DNA of 64,000 nucleotides from an uncultured Victivallales bacterium (lineage in GTDB: Bacteria > Verrucomicrobiota > Lentisphaeria > Victivallales > UBA1829). Position numbers and translations under genes: made by a program. Below are positions 41,783-50,480 of the stretch, in pieces (position 1 is the first letter of the stretch; each line of letters opens with the position of its first letter). The notes under the pieces are model-generated. The model made no database searches, had not been told where the DNA came from, and saw only the letters and a program-made list of their open reading frames with translations. The stretch spans positions 1 through 64,000 of the forward strand of contig CAKUDG010000005.1 of NCBI GenBank assembly GCA_934644965.1, read 5' to 3'.

Positions 41783-42401
41783 CACCATCTTCTCCGAAGA
41801 AATTCAGCTTCAGCGCTCCGATCTGACCACCATCAAGGATATGATCCCGAAGGGGGCGCGCATACTCGACCTCGGATGCGGATCCGGACGTCTGCTGAAG
41901 GCGCTCAAATCCCTGAAGAATGCCAAGGTGATGGGAGTAGAGGTCGATGAACAGAAAATTCTCCAGTGTGCGCAGCGCGGAGTCCCTGTCATTCAGGCGA
42001 ACCTGGACGAGGCTTTGCGCGAATTCTCCGACAACTCCTGCGATTATGTCATCCTGAGCCGGACCATTCAGGCCGTGCGCCATCCGGACACCGTCCTTTC
42101 GGAAATGCTGCGCATCGGTGGGCACGGAATTGTGAGCTTCATCAATTTCGGACACGTCAACGCGAGGATTCAGATTCTTCTGGGGAACATGCCCGTCACA
42201 AGAAATCTTCCTCTTTCGTGGTACGACACACCGAACATCCATCCTGCGACCATCGCAGACTTCCGGGACCTCTGCAAAGACATGGGAATCCGTATTTCCA
42301 AGGAAATTCCGCTCTCTCAACCGGAGGATTTCCTCCCCGCGCTCGCCGGGGTCTGGCCGAATCTGTTTGCATCGAACTGCATCTTCATCATTGAAAAATA
42401 G
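41775..42401 (+). CDS. metW: methionine biosynthesis protein MetW
   Basis: A 208-residue class I methyltransferase-fold protein of the MetW family. ILDLGCGSGRLLKALK is the SAM loop, followed by GVEVDEQKILQCAQRGVPVIQANLDE and YVILSRTIQAVRHPD, all highly typical. MetW works with MetX, probably as a partner needed for full acyltransferase activity in some bacteria. It overlaps metX by 8 bp, so translation is coupled. The downstream DUF2752 gene begins within 10 bp and may be co-transcribed. Confidence 0.94.
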   Translation: MTDTIFSEEIQLQRSDLTTIKDMIPKGARILDLGCGSGRLLKALKSLKNAKVMGVEVDEQKILQCAQRGVPVIQANLDEALREFSDNSCDYVILSRTIQAVRHPDTVLSEMLRIGGHGIVSFINFGHVNARIQILLGNMPVTRNLPLSWYDTPNIHPATIADFRDLCKDMGIRISKEIPLSQPEDFLPALAGVWPNLFASNCIFIIEK

Positions 42402-42408
42402 GTCGGGA

Positions 42409-42966
42409 ATGCCTTCGGGGAAACTTGAGATTCATTTTCAAATCAGGCCCGAAACGTTGCGGTGGATTTTTCTCGGGGCGAATCTTCTTCTGCTGTTTTT
42501 TCTTCTTTTTGTCGCCCTGGTTGATCCGAACAAGGTGCATTACACCTTCTGTCCCATCCGCTGGAAGACAGGGCTCTTCTGCGCCACTTGCGGCTCCACG
42601 CGCGCGGCACATGAACTATTGAACCTGAATTTCGCTTCAGCGATGGCTTACAATCCGTTTTTCGTCTTTTTCCTCTGCCCGGTATTTGCGGCATGCTGGG
42701 GACTGCTGGCACTGAAGATCTTCTTCGGAAAAGCGCTCCGTCTCCCCTACAAGACTTTCGCAGCCGCTCTGATCCTCCTTGCTCTCGCGTTCATGATTAC
42801 GCGCAATCTGCCGGGAGAGAACTTCGACCGTCTGAGACCGCATCTCCTCCCGGCGGACAAGCTCAGCAGCGGCCGCCGCAGCATCGAAGAAAAAAGTCCT
42901 GAACGGCAGCAGAAGCCCGCAGCAGCAAAGGGAAAGGAGGCGTTTCTTCCTCATCATGCATCCTGA
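42409..42966 (+). CDS. DUF2752 membrane protein
   Basis: A 185-residue protein with three hydrophobic segments (WIFLGANLLLLFFLLFVAL near residue 20, then FFVFFLCPVFAACWGLLAL and FAAALILLALAFMI). Between the first and second it has the DUF2752 signature: CPIRWKTGLFCATCGSTRA, where family members have CPxxxxxGxxCPxCGxTRA, with the Pro of the second Cys-Pro here replaced by Ala. The function of the family is unknown. The C-terminal 40 residues are basic and probably cytoplasmic. The start (42409) is a guess between 42367 and 42409. It overlaps the next AraC gene by 11 bp. Confidence 0.78.
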   Translation: MPSGKLEIHFQIRPETLRWIFLGANLLLLFFLLFVALVDPNKVHYTFCPIRWKTGLFCATCGSTRAAHELLNLNFASAMAYNPFFVFFLCPVFAACWGLLALKIFFGKALRLPYKTFAAALILLALAFMITRNLPGENFDRLRPHLLPADKLSSGRRSIEEKSPERQQKPAAAKGKEAFLPHHAS

Positions 42967-43759
42967 CGACAGAATCCTGGCTTTCCGATGCGCTTATTAC
43001 CGCGCACCCGCACAGCAGACGGAAGTCCCGCCGCGCAAGATCAGCCGCGATCATGAATACATCGAACTGCTCACGCGCGGAGGCGTCCTTCATGACGACG
43101 GAACAGGAAAGGAAGCCTATTACGGCCCCGGCTCTCTCTTCTGGCATTTCCCCGGAGAACACACCATCTGCCGCTATCTGAAAGGAAAACCCTATGAATG
43201 CCTGGTGGCGGATTTCAAAATCGCTCCGCCCATGCGGAGAATTGCGCCGGCGGTAACCCGGTGCGTTTCCCTTGATGTACAGAAATTCACGGAAGAATCC
43301 CTCCGCGCGTTCCATGACGACTCTTTCGACAAGGCGCTTCTGGGCAGAAATGTTCACTCGCGTCTTCTCTGGGAAGCCTATTCCTCCGTCCGGATCAGTT
43401 CCGAACAGAACATCCCGGAGGTCCTGGAAAGGGCGACACGGTTTATAGAACACTCTTTCGCAAACTCGTCTCTTACGGTTCGCCAGCTCGCAGAGGAACT
43501 GGATGTCAGCGTCCCGCATCTGCATATGCTTTTCCGGAAATACCTGAAGGAAACGCCTCATCAAAGAATCGTTGCAAGGCGTCTGCTGGAGGCAAAAAAT
43601 CTTCTCGCAGCCTCTGATGCGACCTTGAAGGAACTGGCTTTCGACTGCGGATTCCCGAATGTCGAACATTTCTGCAGGCTCTTCCGCCAGCGTTTTTCCA
43701 TGACTCCGTCGGAATTCCGGCGCCGCAACACCCCCTACCGTGATCTGCCGCGGGACTGA
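42956..43759 (+). CDS. AraC-family transcriptional regulator
   Basis: A 267-residue regulator with an N-terminal cupin-like sensing half (EYIELLTRGGVLHDD, GPGSLFWHFPGEHTICRY) and a C-terminal AraC double HTH (LTVRQLAEELDVSVPHLHMLF and LKELAFDCGFPNVEHFCRLF, then TPSEFRR). The cupin sensor suggests a carbohydrate or small-molecule signal. It is the last gene after metX-metW-DUF2752 and overlaps the latter by 11 bp, but a functional link to methionine is doubtful. No divergent target operon is adjacent; a convergent hldD gene follows. Confidence 0.88.
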   Translation: MHPDDRILAFRCAYYRAPAQQTEVPPRKISRDHEYIELLTRGGVLHDDGTGKEAYYGPGSLFWHFPGEHTICRYLKGKPYECLVADFKIAPPMRRIAPAVTRCVSLDVQKFTEESLRAFHDDSFDKALLGRNVHSRLLWEAYSSVRISSEQNIPEVLERATRFIEHSFANSSLTVRQLAEELDVSVPHLHMLFRKYLKETPHQRIVARRLLEAKNLLAASDATLKELAFDCGFPNVEHFCRLFRQRFSMTPSEFRRRNTPYRDLPRD

Positions 43760-43962
43760 AAAAGGGCAGTATCTTCTCCCCTGAAACAGCATTTTCCCTC
43801 TTTTGATTCTTCCCCTTCTTCTTCCTTCTGATCCCGGCGGAAGAGCCGTTGTTTCCCCCGCCGGAAGAGCCGCAGTTCCCCGGTTCCCTCCTCCACTTCA
43901 GGGAGAGAATCAGAAAGAGAAAAAAAGAAAGACTGAAAGCGGAGAACGGGAGGAGGAAATCA

Positions 43963-44937
43963 TCAGTCTCCCAGGAATTTATTCTGCATCAGATAATACT
44001 GAACATAGTCGCGGATCGACTCCTTCAGAGGCCGTGCCTCCTTCTGATATCCCGCCGCATGCAGACGCCCCATCTCCGCACAGGTGTAATACTGATATTT
44101 CGCCCGCAGAGATTCCGGCATGGGGATGTATTCGATGCGCGGTTCGCGGCCCATGGCGGAGAAAACCGCATTCGCCAGAGAATTCCAGGTCTCGGCACGG
44201 CCGCTGCCGATGTTGTAAAGTCCGCTCAGACGATGATCCAGAATGAAAAGCAGCATGTCGACGGCATCTTTCACATAGAGGAAGTCGCGTTTGAATTCTC
44301 CGTCCGCATAATCCGGATGATGGGACTGGAAGAGTTTCACCGTCCCCGTGCTGCAGATCTGTTCATACGCCCGCAGCACAACGCTGCGCATTTCCCCTTT
44401 GTGCAGTTCGTTCGGTCCGAAGACATTGGTGAATTTCATTCCCGCAATCGAACTGAAAAGTCCCTTGCGCTTCGCCCAGAGATCAAACATCTGTTTGGAA
44501 TATCCGTACATATTCAGCGGACGGAGTTTTTCGATGCTCCCGACATCGTCCACATACCCCTGTTCCCCGCCCCCGTACGTCGCCGCGCTGGACGCATAAA
44601 GAAACTGGATTCCCCTGGAAACGGCAAACGAAGCCAGTTCCCTTGTATAGGCAAAATTGTTGGAAATCAGATAGGAGGCGTCCTTCTCCGTCGTAGCGGA
44701 ACAGGCCCCGAGATGCAGAATCGCCTGCGTCCCTGATCCAAAGGTGCCGGAGGAAAGACGCTTGAGAAAATCCTCCTTCTCCAGATAATCCGCATAATGG
44801 AGTGCGCGCAGATTCCGCCATTTCTCAGACGTTCCCAGATGGTCCACCGCCAGAATGTCCGTTTCCCCGCGCTGATTCAGCGCCCATACCACCGCACTCC
44901 CGATCAGTCCCGAAGCACCGGTCACAATATATTTCAT
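43963..44937 (-). CDS. hldD: ADP-L-glycero-D-manno-heptose 6-epimerase
   Basis: A 324-residue short-chain dehydrogenase/epimerase. The NADP loop YIVTGASGLIGSAVVWAL starts the protein, and LHLGACSATTEKDASYLISNN, the YGYSK catalytic Tyr/Lys motif and the TNVFGPNELHKGEMRSV segment are diagnostic of HldD. It makes the L,D-heptose of the LPS inner core, so the organism very probably has an LPS-bearing outer membrane. No other heptose gene is adjacent. Position and length are normal. Confidence 0.93.
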   Translation of the reverse strand: MKYIVTGASGLIGSAVVWALNQRGETDILAVDHLGTSEKWRNLRALHYADYLEKEDFLKRLSSGTFGSGTQAILHLGACSATTEKDASYLISNNFAYTRELASFAVSRGIQFLYASSAATYGGGEQGYVDDVGSIEKLRPLNMYGYSKQMFDLWAKRKGLFSSIAGMKFTNVFGPNELHKGEMRSVVLRAYEQICSTGTVKLFQSHHPDYADGEFKRDFLYVKDAVDMLLFILDHRLSGLYNIGSGRAETWNSLANAVFSAMGREPRIEYIPMPESLRAKYQYYTCAEMGRLHAAGYQKEARPLKESIRDYVQYYLMQNKFLGD

Positions 44938-45181
44938 TTCTCACAGTCTCCTTTTGAAGTCTTTTCTATGTTTCTGAACAGTTCAGGAAAATCTCAGGGA
45001 AAACAGCCTCCAGGGAGATTTTTTTCCTCCCTCACCTTCCTTCCACCCCATGCCTGGGGGGGAGAAAAAAGAAAGGAAGAAGGCCTTCCCCATTTCCCTC
45101 CGGCCGCATATTCAGGCGGACTTCCGGCTCCTCCTTCTCATTCCTTCCGAACATGGGGGAAGAAGGAGGGGGGCGGAAACG

Positions 45182-45667
45182 TTACCAGTCGTAAAACACG
45201 GATCCGCGGCGATTCAACGTTTCGCTTCTCCGGGAGGAATCCTTCCGCCAGGGGAAAATATCGGAAGAGGATCCTTCCTCAAGATGCGATTTGGTCACGT
45301 CCAGTTTTTCAGCCCGTTCCTGCGCCTTTCTCTCTTTGTAGTTCTTCCAGAAGTTTTTCCGTGCGGCGGCCTTGTCTTCGGCATCCTTCTGTCTCAGATA
45401 GGCCTGAAGTTCCTCCAGGGACATTTCTTCGATGTTTTTCCCGGAAAGTGCGGCGGCGTCCTTCCCGTTGTTCTCCGGATTCTGATTCTCCGTCCGGGAA
45501 GCGCATCCGGAAACAAGCATCTGAGAAAGGAAAAACAAGGGAAGAAGAAAACAGAGAAGGAAGGATCTTCCCGCAGAGAAAGACAGTTCCCTCCTCCGAA
45601 GCAGGAAAGAAAAGATGCTCAGAGAAAAACAAGGAGGACGACGGTTTTGAAAACATTTCTGCATCAT
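45182..45667 (-). CDS. putative lipoprotein with charged helical tail
   Basis: A 161-residue protein. A basic start and hydrophobic segment (FLLCFLLPLFFLSQMLVSGC) end in a good lipobox, LVSGC, near residue 55, so the mature part would begin CASRTENQN. The remainder is a charged, mostly helical stretch (MSLEELQAYLRQKDAEDKAAARKNFW style) that may form a coiled coil. I recognise no family. The start is uncertain, since ribosome sites are poor and the first 30 residues are unusually basic. It sits between hldD and the SpoIIE phosphatase on the same strand. Confidence 0.55.
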   Translation of the reverse strand: MMQKCFQNRRPPCFSLSIFSFLLRRRELSFSAGRSFLLCFLLPLFFLSQMLVSGCASRTENQNPENNGKDAAALSGKNIEEMSLEELQAYLRQKDAEDKAAARKNFWKNYKERKAQERAEKLDVTKSHLEEGSSSDIFPWRKDSSRRSETLNRRGSVFYDW

Positions 45668-45739
45668 GAAGAAGGGTTCCTTTCACAGAAGAAGAAGAAA
45701 AATAAAGAAAACGGGGAGTGTATGATCATTCTTTCCATA

Positions 45740-47158
45740 TCAGACATGCCGGATGATGACTAGGGTTTGATCGTCGGCCTGGGATTCCGGATTCCCGGAA
45801 AAACTGTCTACCGCATCCATGATTTTGGAAACGGATTCCTCCGGAGTATCGTTTCCGATGCAGGATTTCATGTAGACGTCCCGGATGCGTTCGATTCCGA
45901 AATATTCGCCTTCAGGGTTGACGGCTTCATTGATGCCATCCGTGAAAAGGAGAACGGCCATATCGGGGGTGAATTCAAGGCAGATGGTGTCGCAGTCGGC
46001 AAGATCGCTGGGGAGGAGTCCGAGTCCGGCGCCGTCCGGGTTGATGCTTCGGATGTGGTTCCGGATATAGACCAGAAGCTCGGTATGGCCGGCACGGGCG
46101 TATTCAATGGTGGATTCGCGTTTGTCCAAGAGGCAGATGCCGAGTGTGATGTAGCGGCCGTCTCCGGTATCGCGGTACAGATTGTCGTTCAGATTCTGCA
46201 GGAAGTCCTTCATGGAGACGAAGTGGGAACTGTTCGCCCTGATGAAGCTGCGGGTCATGGCCATAATCATGCAGGCGGGAATGCCTTTGCCGCAGGCGTC
46301 TCCGATGACGACCAGGAGCCGGTCGCGGTCGATCTCCACAAAATCATAGAAGTCTCCGCTGACCTCCTTCGACGCCCGTGTGAACGCATGGATCATGAAG
46401 CGCCCCCAGACCGGAAAGCGTTTCGGAAGAAGCGAACTCTGAAGATTCCGGGCGAATTCCAGCTCCTGGTTGATCCGCTGCTGTTCACTCAGATGGGAAT
46501 AGACAAGCATGATGTTCTGCGCCAGGACCGCCTGCCCCGCAATGAATTTCAAACGGGCAAGCTGTTCGCTGGAAAACGGACGCATATCCTTCGCCTTGCT
46601 GTTGACCGCGCAGATCACCCCCACAACGCGCCCTTCTGAAAGCATCGGAACAGCCATGAGAGCATCGATCGGCGATACGGGGTCGATGTCGGCAATTCTG
46701 GGATCCTGGGGGTTGTCGATGACGACGTCCGCCCCGGTCAGGGCCACTTCCCCCACAATGCCCTCCCCCACATGAATGTGTTCCTTGCGGAGGGCTTCGA
46801 GAATGTAGCGGGGCTTTGTCATCACATAGGCATCCGCCTTATGGAGCGGAGGAAAGGCTCCCGCAACGCCGCTGGCCACAAGGGAATCATTCTCCAGCGT
46901 GAAAACACAGACGCTCTGCGCTTCAACCAGGTCCGCCACATAACGGGCGGTCACATTCATCCAGTTGCTGATTTCATCCGTTGTCTTGATATTCTGCGAG
47001 AAGAGATTCAGGAAATTGCCGATTTCCGCCCGGTTGTGCATGGCAACCTTCAATTTATCGCGCAGGACAATCACTTTATAGCGGTGAAATCCCAGTGCAA
47101 GAGCCAGCACGGCAATACAGATCAGCGCCGGGACAAGAAACAACAACGGTATATACAT
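45740..47158 (-). CDS. membrane-anchored GAF-SpoIIE family protein phosphatase
   Basis: A 472-residue protein: N-terminal membrane helix (IPLLFLVPALICIAVLALALGF), a GAF domain at about residues 50-230 (VCVFTLENDSLVASG, IGEGIVGEVA-type loop, VPMLSEGRVVGVICAVN), a helical connector (QELEFARNLQSSLLPKRFP, typical of RsbU-like phosphatases), and a PP2C-like SpoIIE domain with EVSGDFYDF, VIGDACGKGIPA, LFTDGINEAVN and DDQTLVII. It probably dephosphorylates an anti-anti-sigma-type or other regulator in response to a signal. The ATG at 47158 has GGAG 10 bases away; a GTG at 47218 is an alternative. It is divergent from tlyA. Confidence 0.92.
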   Translation of the reverse strand: MYIPLLFLVPALICIAVLALALGFHRYKVIVLRDKLKVAMHNRAEIGNFLNLFSQNIKTTDEISNWMNVTARYVADLVEAQSVCVFTLENDSLVASGVAGAFPPLHKADAYVMTKPRYILEALRKEHIHVGEGIVGEVALTGADVVIDNPQDPRIADIDPVSPIDALMAVPMLSEGRVVGVICAVNSKAKDMRPFSSEQLARLKFIAGQAVLAQNIMLVYSHLSEQQRINQELEFARNLQSSLLPKRFPVWGRFMIHAFTRASKEVSGDFYDFVEIDRDRLLVVIGDACGKGIPACMIMAMTRSFIRANSSHFVSMKDFLQNLNDNLYRDTGDGRYITLGICLLDKRESTIEYARAGHTELLVYIRNHIRSINPDGAGLGLLPSDLADCDTICLEFTPDMAVLLFTDGINEAVNPEGEYFGIERIRDVYMKSCIGNDTPEESVSKIMDAVDSFSGNPESQADDQTLVIIRHV

Positions 47159-47369
47159 AAAAAACAAACTCCGCGGAAAAACCCCTTCTTTCTCTCTTGC
47201 AATATAGACGGTTTTCACTCTAATAACACTGTAACATTATTTCCTTTTCCTTATTTTTCAAATGAATCATGGAAAATGAACATGCAATCTTTGCAAAATG
47301 GCTGTATATTGAAAGAACGCAGGCGGCGCTTCCGCCTTTCCCGAAACGGATTTTCAAGCTTGACCGACC

Positions 47370-48188
47370 ATGAAAAAAATCAGAGCGGATCTACTTTTAT
47401 GTGAACAGGGACACTGTGCCACCCCGGAAGAAGGCGCCCGTCTCATCATGGCAGGCAAGGTGCGGCTCGGGCCGGATCACCTTCTCAGGAAGCCTTCTGA
47501 AATGCTGGATCCTGAAACACCGCTTCTGATCGGAAATCTTTCTGAATATGTCAGCCGCGGCGCCTACAAGCTGATCCCGGCGCTGGACCGTTTCCGTCCT
47601 TCCCTGGAGGGACTCGTGGCACTGGATATCGGCGCGTCCACTGGGGGGTTCACGGATCTCATGCTCAGAAGAGGTGCTGAAAAAGTCTATGCCGCGGATG
47701 TCGGGCGCGGAATCCTGCATGGAAAACTGAGGTCCGATCCGCGCGTGACCGTTGTGGAAGGGGTCAACGCAAGAACGCTTTCGGATCAGGAGGTGCCGGA
47801 GAAAACCGATGTCGTCACCATGGATCTCTCCTTCATTTCCGTAACGCGGGTCCTGCCCGCCGCGGATGCTCTGATGAAACAGGGGGCCATGGCGTTCATC
47901 CTGGTCAAACCGCAGTTCGAAGCGGATCGGAAAGATGTCCCGCACGGGGGCGTCGTCACGGACGAGCGCGTCCGGGAGCAGACAGTGGAGAAGGTACGCC
48001 GCTTCGCGGAAGGAGAGCTCTCCTGGCAGACGCTCGGGGTGCTGCCGTCTCCGATCAAGGGACCGAAGGGAAATCAGGAATATGTCGTCGTCTTCCGGAA
48101 AGCTCCGGAAGAACAGAAAAACACTCCGCAGAAACAGGAAAAAACGGACAGGACTTGCAGCTCAAATGAAAATCAACCTCTCTTCTGA
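47370..48188 (+). CDS. tlyA: TlyA-family rRNA 2'-O-methyltransferase / hemolysin-like
   Basis: A 272-residue protein: S4 RNA-binding domain at residues 1-65 (MKKIRADLLLCEQGHCATPEEGARL), then an FtsJ-like methyltransferase with VALDIGASTGGFTDLMLRRGA, VYAADVGRGILHGKL and TMDLSFISV (the catalytic Lys region is LVKPQFEADR). TlyA methylates 16S and 23S rRNA in mycobacteria and affects capreomycin sensitivity; a similar role is likely here. The last 25 residues are Gln/Lys/Thr-rich. Its 3' end overlaps the GNAT gene by 23 bp, so they are likely one operon with the PHP gene further on. Confidence 0.93.
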   Translation: MKKIRADLLLCEQGHCATPEEGARLIMAGKVRLGPDHLLRKPSEMLDPETPLLIGNLSEYVSRGAYKLIPALDRFRPSLEGLVALDIGASTGGFTDLMLRRGAEKVYAADVGRGILHGKLRSDPRVTVVEGVNARTLSDQEVPEKTDVVTMDLSFISVTRVLPAADALMKQGAMAFILVKPQFEADRKDVPHGGVVTDERVREQTVEKVRRFAEGELSWQTLGVLPSPIKGPKGNQEYVVVFRKAPEEQKNTPQKQEKTDRTCSSNENQPLF

Positions 48189-48648
48189 ACACACGGACGC
48201 CCAGTTCATCCATGATAAACTCTATGCATACAACTGTTTGAAAACAGGGAAGGAACCGCAGAAAATCTCTTTGGATCCCCTCCCGGGAAGAGCCGTCCTG
48301 CTGCTCGATGATGAGAAGGAGGATGATGAGGAGGAGAAGAAGGAGAAAGAAGAAGGGAAACGTCTTGGCGGACTCGTCTGGCACCTTTCCGGAGAACGGG
48401 GAGAAATCTTTGAAATCGAGTTCCTCTGGGTCTCGGACGCCTGTCGCGGGAAGGGTGCCGGATCGGCTCTTCTCCGGGAAGCCGAAACCATCGCGAAACA
48501 GCATTCCTGCACCTGTCTCAAGCTCTTCACCAATACCTTCCAGGCACCGGATTTTTACAGAAAAGCCGGTTTCACTCTGACAAAGTCCGAACCGGATCCC
48601 GCCATTCCATGGAACACACGGTTCTATTTTGAAAGGGAACTTGTCTGA
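48166..48648 (+). CDS. GNAT family N-acetyltransferase
   Basis: A 160-residue acetyltransferase. The acetyl-CoA motif is CRGKGAGSALLREAE near residues 93-107, followed by LFTNTFQAPDFYRKAGF, a typical GNAT C-terminus. Between the strands before it, residues 48-65 are a purely acidic/lysine insertion (DDEKEDDEEEKKEKEEGK), placed in a loop and unlike ordinary GNATs. The substrate is unknown. The start at 48166 is in an A-rich site within the end of tlyA (23-bp overlap); no strong ribosome site is seen, so it may depend on tlyA translation. Confidence 0.82.
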   Translation: MKINLSSEHTDAQFIHDKLYAYNCLKTGKEPQKISLDPLPGRAVLLLDDEKEDDEEEKKEKEEGKRLGGLVWHLSGERGEIFEIEFLWVSDACRGKGAGSALLREAETIAKQHSCTCLKLFTNTFQAPDFYRKAGFTLTKSEPDPAIPWNTRFYFERELV

Positions 48649-48718
48649 TCTTGTCTGATAAGGAATCCCGTCTGACAAGGAGAGGGGCCTCTCCAGGACT
48701 GAAAGGAAAAAAAACGTC

Positions 48719-50215
48719 ATGAAAATCGTACTGTTTTCCGGGCTGCATTATTCTCCAACCCCCCTGGAGGGAACGTCCTTTCCGGGGGAATACGCGCCGC
48801 TGGCGGACATTCTTCTGCTTCGTCTGGTTCACCGTTTGAACAACAGCATCAAACCGGATCTGGTCGTCCTTGCCGGCAATCTGCTTCATCGCAGAAATGC
48901 CGATGCGGAACTTCTGACTGTGCTGGGAGAATATCTGCGGAAACTCCACGCCCCCTGCATCACCGTGCCGGGGAAACAGGATCCGGAACCGGAAAAGTTC
49001 TATGCCCACATTCCGCGGCCGCCGGAACATCTGGAAATAGACGGGCTCCATTTCTTCCCTCTCCTCTGCCCCGGACAGAATCTGGGCAGCGCCGCCTCCG
49101 GAGCCGGAGAACAGATCAGAAGCCTGATGGAGCGGTATCCCGGACCCGCCGCCGTCATCCAGGCGGACCCCTTCCCGGGAATACTGCCGCAGGAGGAGAA
49201 GACAACGCAGGAATCCGGAATTCCATCTCTTGCAAGCCTGCTCCTGACAGGACATCCGGAGGAGCCGGAAGAAGAAGTTCTGAGCAGACAGACGGCGCTT
49301 CCCGTATGCGAAGGCGGCATGCGGCGGCAGCAGCAGACCGTCGTCGCGGCGGAACGTCTCTGCGAAGCCCCGTTCCGGTACACGATCATCGAACGCGGAA
49401 GGAACGGGGAGATCCGAGTCTCGACGGAACAGCTCCGTCTGCCGGTGGAGGGATTGACGGATACGCATATTCACACCTGTCTCGCCTATTGTCAGGAAAA
49501 CATGGATCCGGTTCGGACGTTTGCCCTGGCCAAGGCGTTCGGCCTCCGCAAAATCGCCTTCACGGAGCATTCGGGACAGCTGTATGTGAGTTCCCCGGAC
49601 TACTGGGAAGGAAAACTCGACCGTCTCGGCTTCAAAGGATGCGTCATGAAAAGAAGGTCCGGGGACTATTTCCGACTGCTGGAGAAATGGGGGGAAACGG
49701 AGGACTTCATTCCGGGATTTGAAATTGACGTCGCGGAAGACGGTTCCCTCCTCGCCATGCCGGAAGACATCGCAAGAATCCGCCTGAAAGTGGGTTCCGT
49801 CCACAATCTCTCCGAAACGCGCGATTTTGAAAAGACGAAACAGGAATTTCTTTTCCGGGTGGAATCCCTTCTCAGGAATTCCTGTCATGTCCTCGCGCAT
49901 CCCTTCCGCGTCTTTCTCTGGAAACAGTTCGACACTCCGCGTGAACTGTATCCGGATGTGGTCCGTCTGCTGAAACAGTATTCCTGCGCAGCGGAAATCA
50001 ATTTCCATGCACGGAATCTGCCGGAGGACGAATTCTTCGATCTCTGCCACAGAAACGGTGTGCCCATCACGCTCGGAAGCGACTCGCACAATCTCTACGA
50101 AATCGGGGAATTCTATGAACATCTGAAGCTTCTGGAACGGATCGGGGTGGAACCGGGTGAACTCTTCCAGGCTCCGGAAACCTCCCCCTCCCCGGGAAAA
50201 CTTTCAATAACTTGA
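48719..50215 (+). CDS. fusion of an inactivated metallophosphoesterase domain with a PHP phosphoesterase domain
   Basis: A 498-residue protein of two parts. Residues 1-185 follow the calcineurin-like metallophosphoesterase fold, but the metal ligands are lost: MKIVLFSGLH has Gly8 where Asp belongs, LVVLAGNLLHRR has Asn54 for the Asp of GD, VPGKQDPE has Lys86-Gln87 in place of GNH, and LLTGHPEE replaces GHxH. Residues 245-480 are a complete-looking PHP domain: DTHIHTCL (His250, His252), FTEHSGQL (His284), PGFEIDVA (Glu335), then a VGSVHNL histidine, AHPFRVF and LGSDSHNLYE. The PHP half may thus be an active histidinol-phosphatase-like hydrolase. A Glu/Gln-rich, low-complexity linker joins the halves. 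It follows tlyA and the GNAT gene. Confidence 0.85.
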   Translation: MKIVLFSGLHYSPTPLEGTSFPGEYAPLADILLLRLVHRLNNSIKPDLVVLAGNLLHRRNADAELLTVLGEYLRKLHAPCITVPGKQDPEPEKFYAHIPRPPEHLEIDGLHFFPLLCPGQNLGSAASGAGEQIRSLMERYPGPAAVIQADPFPGILPQEEKTTQESGIPSLASLLLTGHPEEPEEEVLSRQTALPVCEGGMRRQQQTVVAAERLCEAPFRYTIIERGRNGEIRVSTEQLRLPVEGLTDTHIHTCLAYCQENMDPVRTFALAKAFGLRKIAFTEHSGQLYVSSPDYWEGKLDRLGFKGCVMKRRSGDYFRLLEKWGETEDFIPGFEIDVAEDGSLLAMPEDIARIRLKVGSVHNLSETRDFEKTKQEFLFRVESLLRNSCHVLAHPFRVFLWKQFDTPRELYPDVVRLLKQYSCAAEINFHARNLPEDEFFDLCHRNGVPITLGSDSHNLYEIGEFYEHLKLLERIGVEPGELFQAPETSPSPGKLSIT

Positions 50216-50346
50216 ATTCCTTGAGAAACTGCGGAGACTCCTGGAGAATCTGCGGACGACACCGGGCATCTTGCGCTTCTCTCTTTTTTCCCATCCTTCC
50301 TGATCTTTCCAGCGGAGAGCTGCAGAAGGAGTTCAGACAGGAGAAG

Positions 50347-50357
50347 CCCCCCCCCCC
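50347..50357. repeat. 11-base C homopolymer in a spacer
   Basis: A run of about eleven C lies in the pyrimidine-rich 265-bp gap (50216-50480) between the PHP gene and the AraC gene. It is not inside a coding region and does not overlap a promoter that I can see. Confidence 0.8.
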
Positions 50358-50480
50358 TCCTCTCTCTTCTCCTTCCCGGGAAAGCGGGAAAAGCCGCTGG
50401 GAAAAAGCGGGGGGAGGGAAAAAAACGTGGGAAAAACCTGTCCCCCTCCCCCTCCTTTTTTTCTTCTCACATTCCCTTCT

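Noticed and set aside
48572..50122. 516-codon minus-strand frame
   Set aside because: Antisense of the PHP fusion gene, whose PHP metal motifs are clear.
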